Shown piece by piece: positions 1-7,495 of a stretch of DNA of 64,000 nucleotides. The translations under genes and the position numbers were made by a program. How positions within the stretch are numbered: the stretch's first letter is position 1; each line of letters starts with the position of its first letter. The stretch is from Planctobacterium sp965279005 (GTDB lineage: Bacteria; Pseudomonadota; Gammaproteobacteria; Enterobacterales; Alteromonadaceae). Where the stretch lies: positions 620,001 to 684,000 of the forward strand of contig CBDIHK010000029.1 of NCBI GenBank assembly GCA_965279005.1, in the 5' to 3' direction. The notes under the pieces were generated by a model, which was not told the origin of the DNA, searched no databases, and saw only the letters and a list, made by a program, of their open reading frames with translations.

Positions 1-712
1 TGCCATCCTGGGTCCAGGCGAGGGAGCCGGAATAGTCATGGTTGCCAAAAGTAATTTGGCGTGGCGTGCCGCCGATGGTTGGCACCACGTAAACATGCAC
101 ATTACCTGGACGGTTCATGCCCGCACCATCGCGCTGGAACAGGGTTTGGTCGATGTAATGGGCATCCTCTGCCCACTCAGCGCCTTTGGGCTTGAACGGC
201 AGGCTGAATTTGGGTTTGGCCTTGGTTGGGGTAAACATAGTGAATGCCAGGTGTTTGCCATCAGGTGAGAAACTCAGGTTTCCTGGGCTTCTCTGGACAT
301 CGGTAACCCTGGCGGTAGCGCCACTCGCAACAACGCGTACATAGATTTGTACCTTGCCTTCTTTGCTGGATAAATAGGCCATCTTGCTGCCATCTGGCGA
401 AAATAGCGGGCTATAGTGGTTTTTAGCATCTGACAATAGCGGCATGTGGCTGCTGCCATCAAGCGCTACCGTCCATAAATTACGGCGCAGGCTATCGCTC
501 ATAATATCCATACTGCGGCGTTCATAAACTACGGTTTTGCCATCAGGCATCACCACAGGGTTAGCTGCATACTCTAGGTGGAACAGGTCTTGGTAACTAA
601 TACTGGTATCGCTGGGAACGTCACTAGTACTGTGATCTGCCGTGGCTTGGGCTGCAAACAGGGCAGTTATGCCCAGCGCCAGGCTGGCGCGGAGTAACGG
701 ATGTTTTTTCAT
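1..712 (-). CDS. S9 family peptidase, N-terminal part (runs off window start)
   Basis: The minus strand is open from an ATG at 712 to base 1 with no stop, so only about 237 N-terminal residues are visible. It begins with a Sec signal peptide (MKKHPLLRASLALGITALFA, likely cut after ATA). WD40-like beta-propeller repeats follow, with FSPDGSKMAYLSS and FSPDGKHLAFTM motifs. This is the propeller half of a prolyl-oligopeptidase/acylaminoacyl-peptidase-type exopeptidase acting in the periplasm. It is clearly paralogous to the divergent gene at 919-3009, with the same order of motifs (YYSP/HYSP, KPKGAEW). The catalytic domain lies outside the window, so activity cannot be judged. Confidence 0.85.
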   Translation of the reverse strand, partial: MKKHPLLRASLALGITALFAAQATADHSTSDVPSDTSISYQDLFHLEYAANPVVMPDGKTVVYERRSMDIMSDSLRRNLWTVALDGSSHMPLLSDAKNHYSPLFSPDGSKMAYLSSKEGKVQIYVRVVASGATARVTDVQRSPGNLSFSPDGKHLAFTMFTPTKAKPKFSLPFKPKGAEWAEDAHYIDQTLFQRDGAGMNRPGNVHVYVVPTIGGTPRQITFGNHDYSGSLAWTQDG

Positions 713-918
713 AGGGTTCTGTCTGTTTTTAGGGCTATTGTTGTTGCAATTCGAATTAATAACGCAGCATCTTACTATTGGATCAGGCGGGCGGCTGAAT
801 TCATTTGTAACAGAAAAAGGCAAGTTATTGAGGTTTTGTATAAATCTACTAGTATGCAGTCAGCCCTAAAAAGCGAATCACTAAAACAATGCAACAAAGA
901 CCAATAAGGCTAGGAACT

Positions 919-3009
919 ATGCATTATTCCCGTCGCCCCCTAACAAGCATACTGCTTGCCGGTGTGTTTGCCCTTGGCAGCCAGGCAGCAATGGCTGATG
1001 ACGATGCCAATGACGCATCCAAATACCATTTCCAACCTGAAGATATATTCCAGTTGGAACTTGCGGCATCACCGCAAGTATCGCCCGATGGCGAGAATGT
1101 GGTTTATGTACGCCGCTCTGCCGACATCATGACCGACAGTACCCGCTCTAGCATTTGGATCGCCGATGCCGATGGTAGTAGCCACAGGCCGCTGCTGTCC
1201 TCCAAGAAAAACTACTATTCACCCCGTTGGTCGCCGGATGGTAGCCGATTGGCCTATATCTCCAATACTGAAGGCAAGCCGCAACTATACGTGCGCTGGA
1301 TGGACACCGGGCAAACGGCACTGGTCACTAACATTAACTCATCGCCGTCTTCTATTACCTGGTCACCCGACGGCAAGTTCATTGCATTCACCATGAGTGT
1401 GGATGCTAAAGAGACGCCATTTAAAGTTACAATGCCGAAAAAGCCCAAAGGCGCAGAGTGGTCACCCAAGTTTGAGTACATCACCAAAGCCCGTTACCAA
1501 GCTGATGGCCGCGGTGTTTTGGATCCGGCCTACACCCATATATTTATTGTACCGTCAGAAGGGGGTACCGCCCGCCAGTTGACCTCCGGCAACTACCATC
1601 ACCGTGGCAGCCTGAGCTTTTCGCCAGACGGCGGGCGCATCTATTTCTCTGCCAACCGCAGTGATAACTGGGAATACGAACCCGTCGAGGCTGACATATA
1701 CACAGTCGATATGGCAGGCAAGATTGAACAAATTACCGACTATCCGGGCAACGAAAGCTCGCCGGTAGTATCGCCCAACGGTGACTATGTGGCCTATTCC
1801 CGCCGTGACGACAAAAAACTCGCTTACCGCAACCGCTACCTGCATGTGATGGATGCCGACGGCAGCAATGACAGGAACTTAACCGCCGATATTGATAACT
1901 CAGTGTCCAACTTCCACTGGAAAGGCAACTCAGGCCTGTATTTCCAGCAAATGGTGCGCGGTGTTACCCAAATTGACTACGTTACCCTGCGCGGCAAACA
2001 CTCCAAGGTTGCCACCGGCCTAAGTGGCACTACCCTGGGACGCCCTTACACTAGCGGTACTTTTGACTACAACAGCGATTTGCTGGCCTACACCAAGGGA
2101 CGCACCGACAGGCCCGCAGATTTGTTTGTCAAAGATGGCTCACGGGAAAGGCAGCTGACTTATCTAAACGAAGATGTGTTTGGCCACAAAACATTGGGTG
2201 AAGTTAAAGAAATCACTTATAAATCATCCATTGATGGCGAAGAAATCCACGGCTGGTACATTTTGCCGCCGGATTACGACGCCAGCAAAAAGTACCCACT
2301 CATTATTGAAATCCACGGCGGCCCGCACCTAGCCTATGGTCCTGTTTTCACCGCTGAATTGCAGCGCATGGCGGCGGAAGGTTATATCGTGTTCTATAAC
2401 AACCACAGGGGTAGTACCGGCTATGGCGAACGCTTTGCGCTATTGTTGCAAAACAAATATTCCTCCAAATATGATTTTGCCGACCATATGTCCGGTGTCG
2501 ATGCCCTTATCGATAAAGGCCTGGTAGATCCAGAACAGCTATTTATTACCGGTGGTTCTGCTGGAGGTATCGCCACCGCCTACGCGATTGGCCTCACCGA
2601 TCGCTTTAAGGCAGCGGTAGTGGCTAAACCCGTTATTAACTGGTTGTCAAAGGTACTGACCGCCGACAGTGGCCTATACCAAATTCCCTACCAATTCCCA
2701 GGAATGCCTTGGGAGGAAATGGAACACTATTGGGAGCGTTCACCGCTGTCCTTGGTGGGCAACGTCACCACCCCTACCCTTTTGATCACCGGGGTTGAAG
2801 ACAAGCGTACGCCCATGTCCGAAACCGAGCAGTTTTACCAAGCCCTTAAGCTGCGCAAAGTGGATACGGTATTGGTGAAAGTACCAGGTGCTGCGCACGG
2901 TATCGCCGCCCGTCCCTCGCGCATGGTAGGCAAAATTGAAAATATCATCGCCTGGTTTGACAAATACAAAGATGCGCAAGAAGAGTCCATCGAAGCTGAC
3001 AAAGAATAA
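919..3009 (+). CDS. S9 family prolyl-oligopeptidase-like peptidase
   Basis: A 696-residue exported peptidase. The ATG at 919 is chosen over an upstream in-frame ATG at 889 because it gives a clean signal peptide (MHYSRRPLTSILLAGVFALG) preceded by an AGGCTAGGA ribosome-binding site. Residues of about 40-400 form a TolB/WD40-type propeller with repeated SPDG motifs. The C-terminal alpha/beta hydrolase domain holds the nucleophile Ser547 in GGSAGG, Asp628 in GVEDKRTP and His660 in GAAHGIA. Family members (DPP IV/acylaminoacyl peptidase, S9C-like) release dipeptides or acylated residues from short peptides in the periplasm. It is divergent from a paralogue at 1-712, with a 206-base shared upstream region, and is followed by a terminator. 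Confidence 0.92.
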   Translation: MHYSRRPLTSILLAGVFALGSQAAMADDDANDASKYHFQPEDIFQLELAASPQVSPDGENVVYVRRSADIMTDSTRSSIWIADADGSSHRPLLSSKKNYYSPRWSPDGSRLAYISNTEGKPQLYVRWMDTGQTALVTNINSSPSSITWSPDGKFIAFTMSVDAKETPFKVTMPKKPKGAEWSPKFEYITKARYQADGRGVLDPAYTHIFIVPSEGGTARQLTSGNYHHRGSLSFSPDGGRIYFSANRSDNWEYEPVEADIYTVDMAGKIEQITDYPGNESSPVVSPNGDYVAYSRRDDKKLAYRNRYLHVMDADGSNDRNLTADIDNSVSNFHWKGNSGLYFQQMVRGVTQIDYVTLRGKHSKVATGLSGTTLGRPYTSGTFDYNSDLLAYTKGRTDRPADLFVKDGSRERQLTYLNEDVFGHKTLGEVKEITYKSSIDGEEIHGWYILPPDYDASKKYPLIIEIHGGPHLAYGPVFTAELQRMAAEGYIVFYNNHRGSTGYGERFALLLQNKYSSKYDFADHMSGVDALIDKGLVDPEQLFITGGSAGGIATAYAIGLTDRFKAAVVAKPVINWLSKVLTADSGLYQIPYQFPGMPWEEMEHYWERSPLSLVGNVTTPTLLITGVEDKRTPMSETEQFYQALKLRKVDTVLVKVPGAAHGIAARPSRMVGKIENIIAWFDKYKDAQEESIEADKE

Positions 3010-3036
3010 ATCAGTCTTCTGGCGAATGATTGACTC

Positions 3037-3065
3037 AAAGGCAGCCTAGATAGGCTGCCTTTTTT
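3037..3065 (+). terminator. Rho-independent terminator after S9 peptidase
   Basis: Self-complementary arms AAAGGCAGCCTA and TAGGCTGCCTTT are followed by a run of T, 28 bases after the peptidase stop. The arms abut with a 2-base spacer, so the innermost pairs must open. Confidence 0.85.
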
Positions 3066-3166
3066 GTTGGCTTTAACCAATAGCGGCTGTTAAATTGCAC
3101 TAGCAAGAGCGATATAAAATCGCTGTTTGACAAAAAATATGACAGTGTAATTAAAAGGGATTAAAA

Positions 3167-3520
3167 ATGGGATTGGAAACGGATGTTGCAATAGATGAAG
3201 TAATGGCGCCTTTGCTTTTTACAACCTCAGTACAAAGCGTTGGCCTACTTATGATGCTAGTCGCTTATATTGTCGCACTAATAGCAGCTTACAAACTTTA
3301 TAAAATGGATTTAGTGCCGTGGAATAAGGTAATTTATCCATGCTTGCTAATTGCAGCGCTGGTGAATCTTTCGCTAGTGGTATTACAGACTACTGTAGAG
3401 TGGGAACTGCTGATATATTTGGAAGCGGTATTGGTGGCAAGTGATTCGGCGCTGTTATTGTTAATGGCGATGTCCTTCTCTAAGCTTATAAAATTCTTGG
3501 GATCCAGTATTTATAACTAG
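3167..3520 (+). CDS. Small hydrophobic membrane protein, unknown function
   Basis: A 117-residue protein not recognised as a named family. About three hydrophobic segments are visible: residues about 19-43, 57-75 and 85-105. They are separated by a short basic loop (YKLYKMD). The start follows AAAAGGGATTAAAA, a plausible ribosome-binding site. It follows a terminator and precedes a small lipoprotein gene by 47 bases, so the two may be cotranscribed. Probably an inner-membrane protein; nothing in the sequence indicates a role. Confidence 0.6.
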   Translation: MGLETDVAIDEVMAPLLFTTSVQSVGLLMMLVAYIVALIAAYKLYKMDLVPWNKVIYPCLLIAALVNLSLVVLQTTVEWELLIYLEAVLVASDSALLLLMAMSFSKLIKFLGSSIYN

Positions 3521-3567
3521 ATCCAGATTCCTGGAATAATGACAAGTACAAAATAAAGGAAGTAAAT

Positions 3568-3972
3568 GTGGCAAGAGTTATTTTAGTCGCCTTTGTAATT
3601 ATATTGGCAGGATGCACTGCAACAGGTCAAAACAACACAATTGATGTCAGCACTGAATTCACATCCACCGATCCAGACTATGGATATAGTGAAAGCAAAC
3701 CCGTTAGTTTAGGTGGCTTCTTGAGAGGCACCCAATATGAGGGCGCACATATTCAGTATTTTGAAAGCCTTAGGGGGCCTAATGGCGAACAAGTTCAGGT
3801 TAGGCGCTTGGGTAGCTGCTGCGCATTCGAAGATGCGTCAATGCCCTTTGGGGGTGGCTTGCTAGACAAATACCAATTAACCTATGCTGGCCAAACCGAA
3901 CCGAAAATCATCTTTGTAAACTTGTACAAGTTCGAGAAGCCAATGGCGCCGCTAGGATTTAAACTACTTTAG
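3568..3972 (+). CDS. Small conserved lipoprotein with GSCC motif
   Basis: A 134-residue protein with a GTG start; AAGGAAG lies 5 bases upstream. The N-terminus is a lipoprotein signal, with lipobox LAGC (Cys16). The remainder carries RRLGSCCAFED, a glycine-rich GGGLLDKY stretch and the ending PLGFKLL. It resembles small lipoproteins that are sometimes (probably wrongly) labelled 2-dehydro-3-deoxyphosphooctonate aldolase in databases; that resemblance is from memory. Function is unknown. It ends 7 bases before the converging end of rtcR, with no obvious terminator between them. Confidence 0.65.
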   Translation: MARVILVAFVIILAGCTATGQNNTIDVSTEFTSTDPDYGYSESKPVSLGGFLRGTQYEGAHIQYFESLRGPNGEQVQVRRLGSCCAFEDASMPFGGGLLDKYQLTYAGQTEPKIIFVNLYKFEKPMAPLGFKLL

Positions 3973-3979
3973 AAAACGA

Positions 3980-5587
3980 CTAGCCATTTGGCTTTAAATC
4001 ATTGGCGGACAAACCAAATTTCTGCAAATACAGCCGAAGCCGGTGCGAGTCATTCTGGGTTTGCTTGCGCAACCGGCTTTTATCAAAGAGCTTGCGACTT
4101 GCTTCAGCCAAAGATTTGCTCTTTAAGCACACACCAATAACGTATTTTAGCTGTTCCTGGTCGAAGCTATCCATATCCTCCAGCAAAATTTGCTCAACAT
4201 AGTCTGAAAGCTCAACAGCAGAGGGGGATGTTTTGCCCTGCCAGCGCTGCCGTAAACGTTCGATTTCGCGGTCGACCGTGGTTTCGTCGATCCTTCCCGT
4301 AGGACTGAGCGTTGCCATCCTAGTGACACTGGCATTTAGATCCCGGAAATTGGCGACCCACGTCGCCTCCGGCGATTTGGCGTACGCAAGGTATGTGCGT
4401 TTTGCCCTCTGGCTAAAACGGATATTGCGATCCAGCAGCCTGGCGCTTTGTCGAAGTTCAAATTCCAAGTTAACTTCAAAGTCATCCATGCGCTGTTTTA
4501 ACGAAGGCAATTGCCAACTCCAAATGTCAATCCGTGCCAATAGATCCTCCCTGAACTTGCCTTGCTGGACTGCTTCATTGAGATCTCGGTTAGTGCCAGC
4601 AATCAACTGGAAGTCGCTATAAACCAGCCTATCCGACCCCACAGGATAAAACTCTTTGGCCTCAATGGCATGCAGCAGCATAGCTTGCTCATCCATGCCC
4701 AACTCGCCAATTTCATCAAGGAATAACAGCCCTTTGTTGGCCTGAAGCAAATAGCCGGTGCGAACATTAACGGCACCGGTGAAAGCACCTTTAACATGGC
4801 CAAATAGCGCCGACATGGCGCCATCACCCACCAAGGTCGCACAGTTGACCGGTACGAAGCTGCCTGTGATTTCACCACGGCTGACTTTCAATTCATAGAT
4901 GCGCCGGGCTAACTGGGATTTTCCGGCACCAGTTGCTCCTTGTAGTAAGATGGCGTCCTTAGAGCTTATCGCAACTTGCTCAATTTCTTCGATGATATGG
5001 TTAAAGGCGGCATCCCTAGTTTGTATCCCCGCTTTCAGGAATTCGGTGCCAGATATGGCCTGCTGCATAAAACGCTGCGACAGGGCGTCGTATTTAGATA
5101 GGTCTAGGTCGATAATTCGTAAAATCCCTTTCGACTTTTCCTCATCCTGTGCTGAAAAATCCGGTGAAACCTGGACTAATTTTGACGGGAACAGCTGAGC
5201 TTCACAGAGCAAGAACATACATATCTGATTAACATGGGTGCCAGTGCTAATATTCAGGTAGTAGTTTTCGTTTTCAGTATCAAACGCGTAGTGCTTGGCA
5301 AATTCGTATAGCCATGCGTAAACGTCGGCAAAATCCCATGGATCATTCCAACCAATTTCGACCATATCCACCTGCGTGCCGGATGATACCTGGTTGACAT
5401 CAGCTACCACCTTCCTTGCTAGGCGCAGGTAATCCGGCTCGTACAACAATTCCATACGATGTACTGGAAATTCTGGGTGTGATACCAAGCTTATTGTTGG
5501 GCGCCAAACATGCCAACGCCTGCTACCCCGCCCTTTGGCATCTTTAATAACGCCCAGGATATTGATTACCACATTTTTTTTAGCCAT
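3980..5587 (-). CDS. rtcR: RtcR, sigma54-dependent activator of the RNA-repair operon
   Basis: A 535-residue bacterial enhancer-binding protein. Residues of about 1-175 match the RtcR N-terminal CARF-like sensory domain (start MAKKNVVINILGVI; conserved NYYLNISTGTHVNQ). Residues of about 180-430 are the AAA+ sigma54-activation domain: Walker A GATGAGKS near 217-224, the sigma54-contacting GAFTGA loop near 267-272, and Walker B LLFLDEIGE near 287-295. The C-terminus should carry the DNA-binding helices. The ATG at 5587 is preferred over one at 5602 because family proteins begin at this point. In enterobacteria RtcR senses RNA ends with 2',3'-cyclic phosphate and switches on rtcBA. Here it is divergent from a slipin-RlaP-RtcB operon behind a sigma54-like promoter, so the same role is inferred. 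Confidence 0.93.
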   Translation of the reverse strand: MAKKNVVINILGVIKDAKGRGSRRWHVWRPTISLVSHPEFPVHRMELLYEPDYLRLARKVVADVNQVSSGTQVDMVEIGWNDPWDFADVYAWLYEFAKHYAFDTENENYYLNISTGTHVNQICMFLLCEAQLFPSKLVQVSPDFSAQDEEKSKGILRIIDLDLSKYDALSQRFMQQAISGTEFLKAGIQTRDAAFNHIIEEIEQVAISSKDAILLQGATGAGKSQLARRIYELKVSRGEITGSFVPVNCATLVGDGAMSALFGHVKGAFTGAVNVRTGYLLQANKGLLFLDEIGELGMDEQAMLLHAIEAKEFYPVGSDRLVYSDFQLIAGTNRDLNEAVQQGKFREDLLARIDIWSWQLPSLKQRMDDFEVNLEFELRQSARLLDRNIRFSQRAKRTYLAYAKSPEATWVANFRDLNASVTRMATLSPTGRIDETTVDREIERLRQRWQGKTSPSAVELSDYVEQILLEDMDSFDQEQLKYVIGVCLKSKSLAEASRKLFDKSRLRKQTQNDSHRLRLYLQKFGLSANDLKPNG

Positions 5588-5624
5588 TTTCCCCAGCACC
5601 AATCATCATCACACAAAATAAGAG

Positions 5625-5665
5625 TATCATTTTTGATATATGCATATCTATATTGATATTTATCC
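5625..5665. promoter_or_regulatory. Candidate RtcR upstream activating sites
   Basis: An AT-rich cluster of inverted repeats: TATCA-TTTT-TGATA (5625-5638), the overlapping palindrome ATATGCATAT (5638-5647), and a further TTGATAT nearby. It lies about 110-145 bases upstream of the sigma54-like promoter, a normal distance for an enhancer-binding protein. Assignment to RtcR is inference. Confidence 0.35.
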
Positions 5666-5770
5666 AACAAAATACAGAGCCTGTGAAAACTAGCTCCAAC
5701 ACCCACCTAAATAAATATTCATTATACATATCAGCAACTTAATAAAATATTTAAGGCAAGTGAAATAATC

Positions 5771-5786
5771 TGGCACATGGATTGAT
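5771..5786 (+). promoter_or_regulatory. Sigma54-type (-24/-12) promoter of the RNA-repair operon
   Basis: TGGCACATGGATTGAT matches the consensus TGGCACN5TTGCW, with correct GG-to-G spacing and one deviation (TTGA for TTGC at -12). A start near 5797 would place the tRNA-like elements and about 450 bases of leader in the transcript. The adjacent divergent gene encodes RtcR, a sigma54 activator, which supports the call. Confidence 0.65.
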
Positions 5787-5911
5787 ATACCTGCGATGTT
5801 AGTCGCTATTGTTGTGTTTTAACGGCACACAGGTGCGTTAGGTTTTACCAATCGTATACCGCGCTAACAAATAGGCACTTTCACTGCCACCAGATTAGGG
5901 TTCTGGAATTT

Positions 5912-5988
5912 GCGTCTGTAGCTCAGATGGATAGAGCACGAAACTGAAACTTTCGCTGTCGTGGGTTCGATTCCCACCTAACGCTCCA
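5912..5988 (+). ncRNA. tRNA-Phe(GAA)-like element with mismatched acceptor stem
   Basis: A 77-base cloverleaf can be drawn. The D-arm is GCTC/GAGC, its loop holding A14 and G18G19 equivalents. The anticodon stem is CGAAA/TTTCG around the loop CTGAAAC (anticodon GAA, 5946-5948). There is a 5-base variable loop, then a T-arm GTGGG/CCCAC around TTCGATT. The 3' end is an encoded TCCA. The acceptor pairs at positions 1-4 and 7 but has C-A and U-U mismatches at positions 5 and 6, and the discriminator is U rather than the A usual for tRNA-Phe. It lies in the leader of an RNA-repair operon rather than a tRNA cluster. It could be a divergent working tRNA, a decayed tRNA or a tRNA mimic; I favour the last two. 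Confidence 0.7.
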
Positions 5989-6043
5989 ATGTTAAAACTG
6001 GTATTGGCCTAACGGCCTTGCGGGTTCAAGTCCCGTCTTTGGA
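5985..6043 (+). ncRNA. Second, minimal tRNA-like fold overlapping the first
   Basis: TCCAATG (5985-5991) pairs with CTTTGGA (6037-6043) in six of seven positions, like an acceptor stem. Immediately 5' of the 3' strand is a canonical T-arm, GCGGG-TTCAAGT-CCCGT (6020-6036). A GGCC-TAAC-GGCC hairpin (6006-6017) takes the place of the anticodon arm, and there is no D-arm. Its first four bases are the TCCA end of the preceding element, so the two folds compete. It may be a truncated tRNA remnant. Confidence 0.4.
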
Positions 6044-6245
6044 AATGTAAAACAAAAAACCGATGGGAGGCTGTGTTGACCCCTATTGGCTTTGCGCCCA
6101 AACAACATTATTGGTTACCGCCTGCCACAGGGATGTGGCGATAAATAACCGGCACCAACCACTAACCTTGTTTGCTGCCCATGGCCATTAAGTTAGGCAC
6201 CCCTTTCATCACTCCCATAAGGGAAAGGAATAAGGAGATATAAGC

Positions 6246-7424
6246 ATGTCACAAGTAGAAGAAAACCTCTTTTACGACACTGTCATCGTGGCTGAAAACT
6301 CAGTGGCCTTGATGTATCGCAATGAACAATTTGAAGCTGTACTGCAACCAGGTAAGCACAGCTTCTGGAACCCAGGTAAAGAGTTGGCCTGGACATTTTA
6401 CGAAATGAAAAGCCTGTATTTCGCCGAGCCCAATGTTGATCAAATGGTGAAACAGCACGCAGCGCTGTCTGCATTGATCCAAGTATGGAAGCTAGACAAG
6501 GACGAAGCTGGCTTATTGTATTTGGACGACACTTTGCGCGGCGTGGTAGCGCCAGGCGATAAGCTCTATCTGTGGAAAGCCGCAGGTGAGTTGCGCCTAG
6601 AAAGGGTAAAGCTCAGCGAAGGGCTTGCAGTAGGTAAAGCCTTGCTGGATGAAATGAAACACCGGGGCTTGAACTTGGCCAGCAAAATGATCGCCAGTGC
6701 TTCAGTGGTGCGCAGGGTGCCGATTTTGGAGGCCCGGGTATCTGCCAACCATGTTGGCCTGTTATTTGTGGATGGCCAAATGCAGCAGGTGCTGCAACCT
6801 GGTGTTTATGGGTTCTGGCAGCTTTACCAGAAAGTAGAAGTGAAGGTGTTTGACCTGCGCAAGCAGACTTTGGAAATCGCTGGCCAAGAAATCCTAACCA
6901 AAGACCGGGTTTCTATCAGGGTTAACCTAACAGCCACCATCAAAGTGGTTGACGCCCAGGTTGCTGCAGAACAAGTAGACGAGCTGAACAGCTTTATCTA
7001 CAAATCTGTGCAATTGGCGCTGCGGGAAGCGGTGGGAACCAAGACCCTGGATGAGCTATTGGTGGACAAATTGTATGTCAACCAAACTGTCTCTGGCTTG
7101 GTAACTGAGGAATTGCAGGAAGTCGGGGTGGCTTTGCAACGGGTAGGTGTCAAGGACATCATCCTACCTGGTGAAATCAAAACCATCTTGAACCAGGTGG
7201 TGGAAGCGCAAAAAACCGCAGAAGCCAATGTGATAAAAAGGCGGGAAGAAACTGCTGCCACCAGGAGCCTGCACAACACCGCCAAAATGATGGAAGGCAA
7301 TGCCACATTGCTGCGCTTGAAGGAGTTGGAGGCATTGGAAAAAGTCTCTGAACGGGTCAACAGCCTTAACGTTTATGGCGGCTTGGAAGAGCTGCTGAAA
7401 CAAACAGTAAAGTTGACCCAATAA
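6246..7424 (+). CDS. Slipin-type SPFH/band-7 protein of RNA-repair operon
   Basis: A 392-residue protein starting at an ATG behind a strong AAGGAGATATAAGC site. An N-terminal segment of about 170 residues is followed by an SPFH/band-7 domain (about 175-330: FVDGQMQQVLQPGVYGFW, KDRVSIRVNLTATIKVVD, LQRVGVKDIILPGEI) and a charged helical tail rich in Glu and Lys. LQPGKHSFW in the N-terminal part echoes LQPGVYGFW in the SPFH domain, suggesting an internal duplication. Slipins of this kind are known neighbours of bacterial RtcB; they oligomerise on membranes, but their part in RNA repair is unresolved. No clear transmembrane segment is visible. First gene of the operon. Confidence 0.85.
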   Translation: MSQVEENLFYDTVIVAENSVALMYRNEQFEAVLQPGKHSFWNPGKELAWTFYEMKSLYFAEPNVDQMVKQHAALSALIQVWKLDKDEAGLLYLDDTLRGVVAPGDKLYLWKAAGELRLERVKLSEGLAVGKALLDEMKHRGLNLASKMIASASVVRRVPILEARVSANHVGLLFVDGQMQQVLQPGVYGFWQLYQKVEVKVFDLRKQTLEIAGQEILTKDRVSIRVNLTATIKVVDAQVAAEQVDELNSFIYKSVQLALREAVGTKTLDELLVDKLYVNQTVSGLVTEELQEVGVALQRVGVKDIILPGEIKTILNQVVEAQKTAEANVIKRREETAATRSLHNTAKMMEGNATLLRLKELEALEKVSERVNSLNVYGGLEELLKQTVKLTQ

Positions 7425-7495
7425 ATCACATAGCTATCAAGGATGATGGCTATCTGATCCTGGCGCTAGCCGCCAGTGCTCTAGGAGGTTCTGAT

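Larger units (their letters stand above)
5797..6245 (+). other. Long structured leader of the slipin-RlaP-RtcB operon
   Basis: About 450 bases between the predicted sigma54 start and the slipin ATG, with no ORF. It contains a possible enclosing stem (CTATTGTT at 5806-5813 with AACAAATAG at 5866-5874, one bulge), the tRNA-Phe-like fold at 5912-5988, a mini tRNA-like fold at 5985-6043, a GC-rich hairpin at about 6061-6091, and the perfect hairpin GCCACA-GGGA-TGTGGC at 6124-6139. No T-run terminator is seen before the slipin gene, so the leader is probably cotranscribed and processed. That is inference. Confidence 0.5.

Noticed and set aside
5625..5638. Terminator of rtcR or of the leader
   Set aside because: The TATCA/TGATA repeat lies upstream of both transcripts and the stem is too weak; a protein-binding site is more plausible.
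5912..5988. Ordinary functional tRNA-Phe gene
   Set aside because: Two adjacent acceptor mismatches, a U discriminator and location in a repair-operon leader make this less likely than a mimic or remnant, though it is not excluded.
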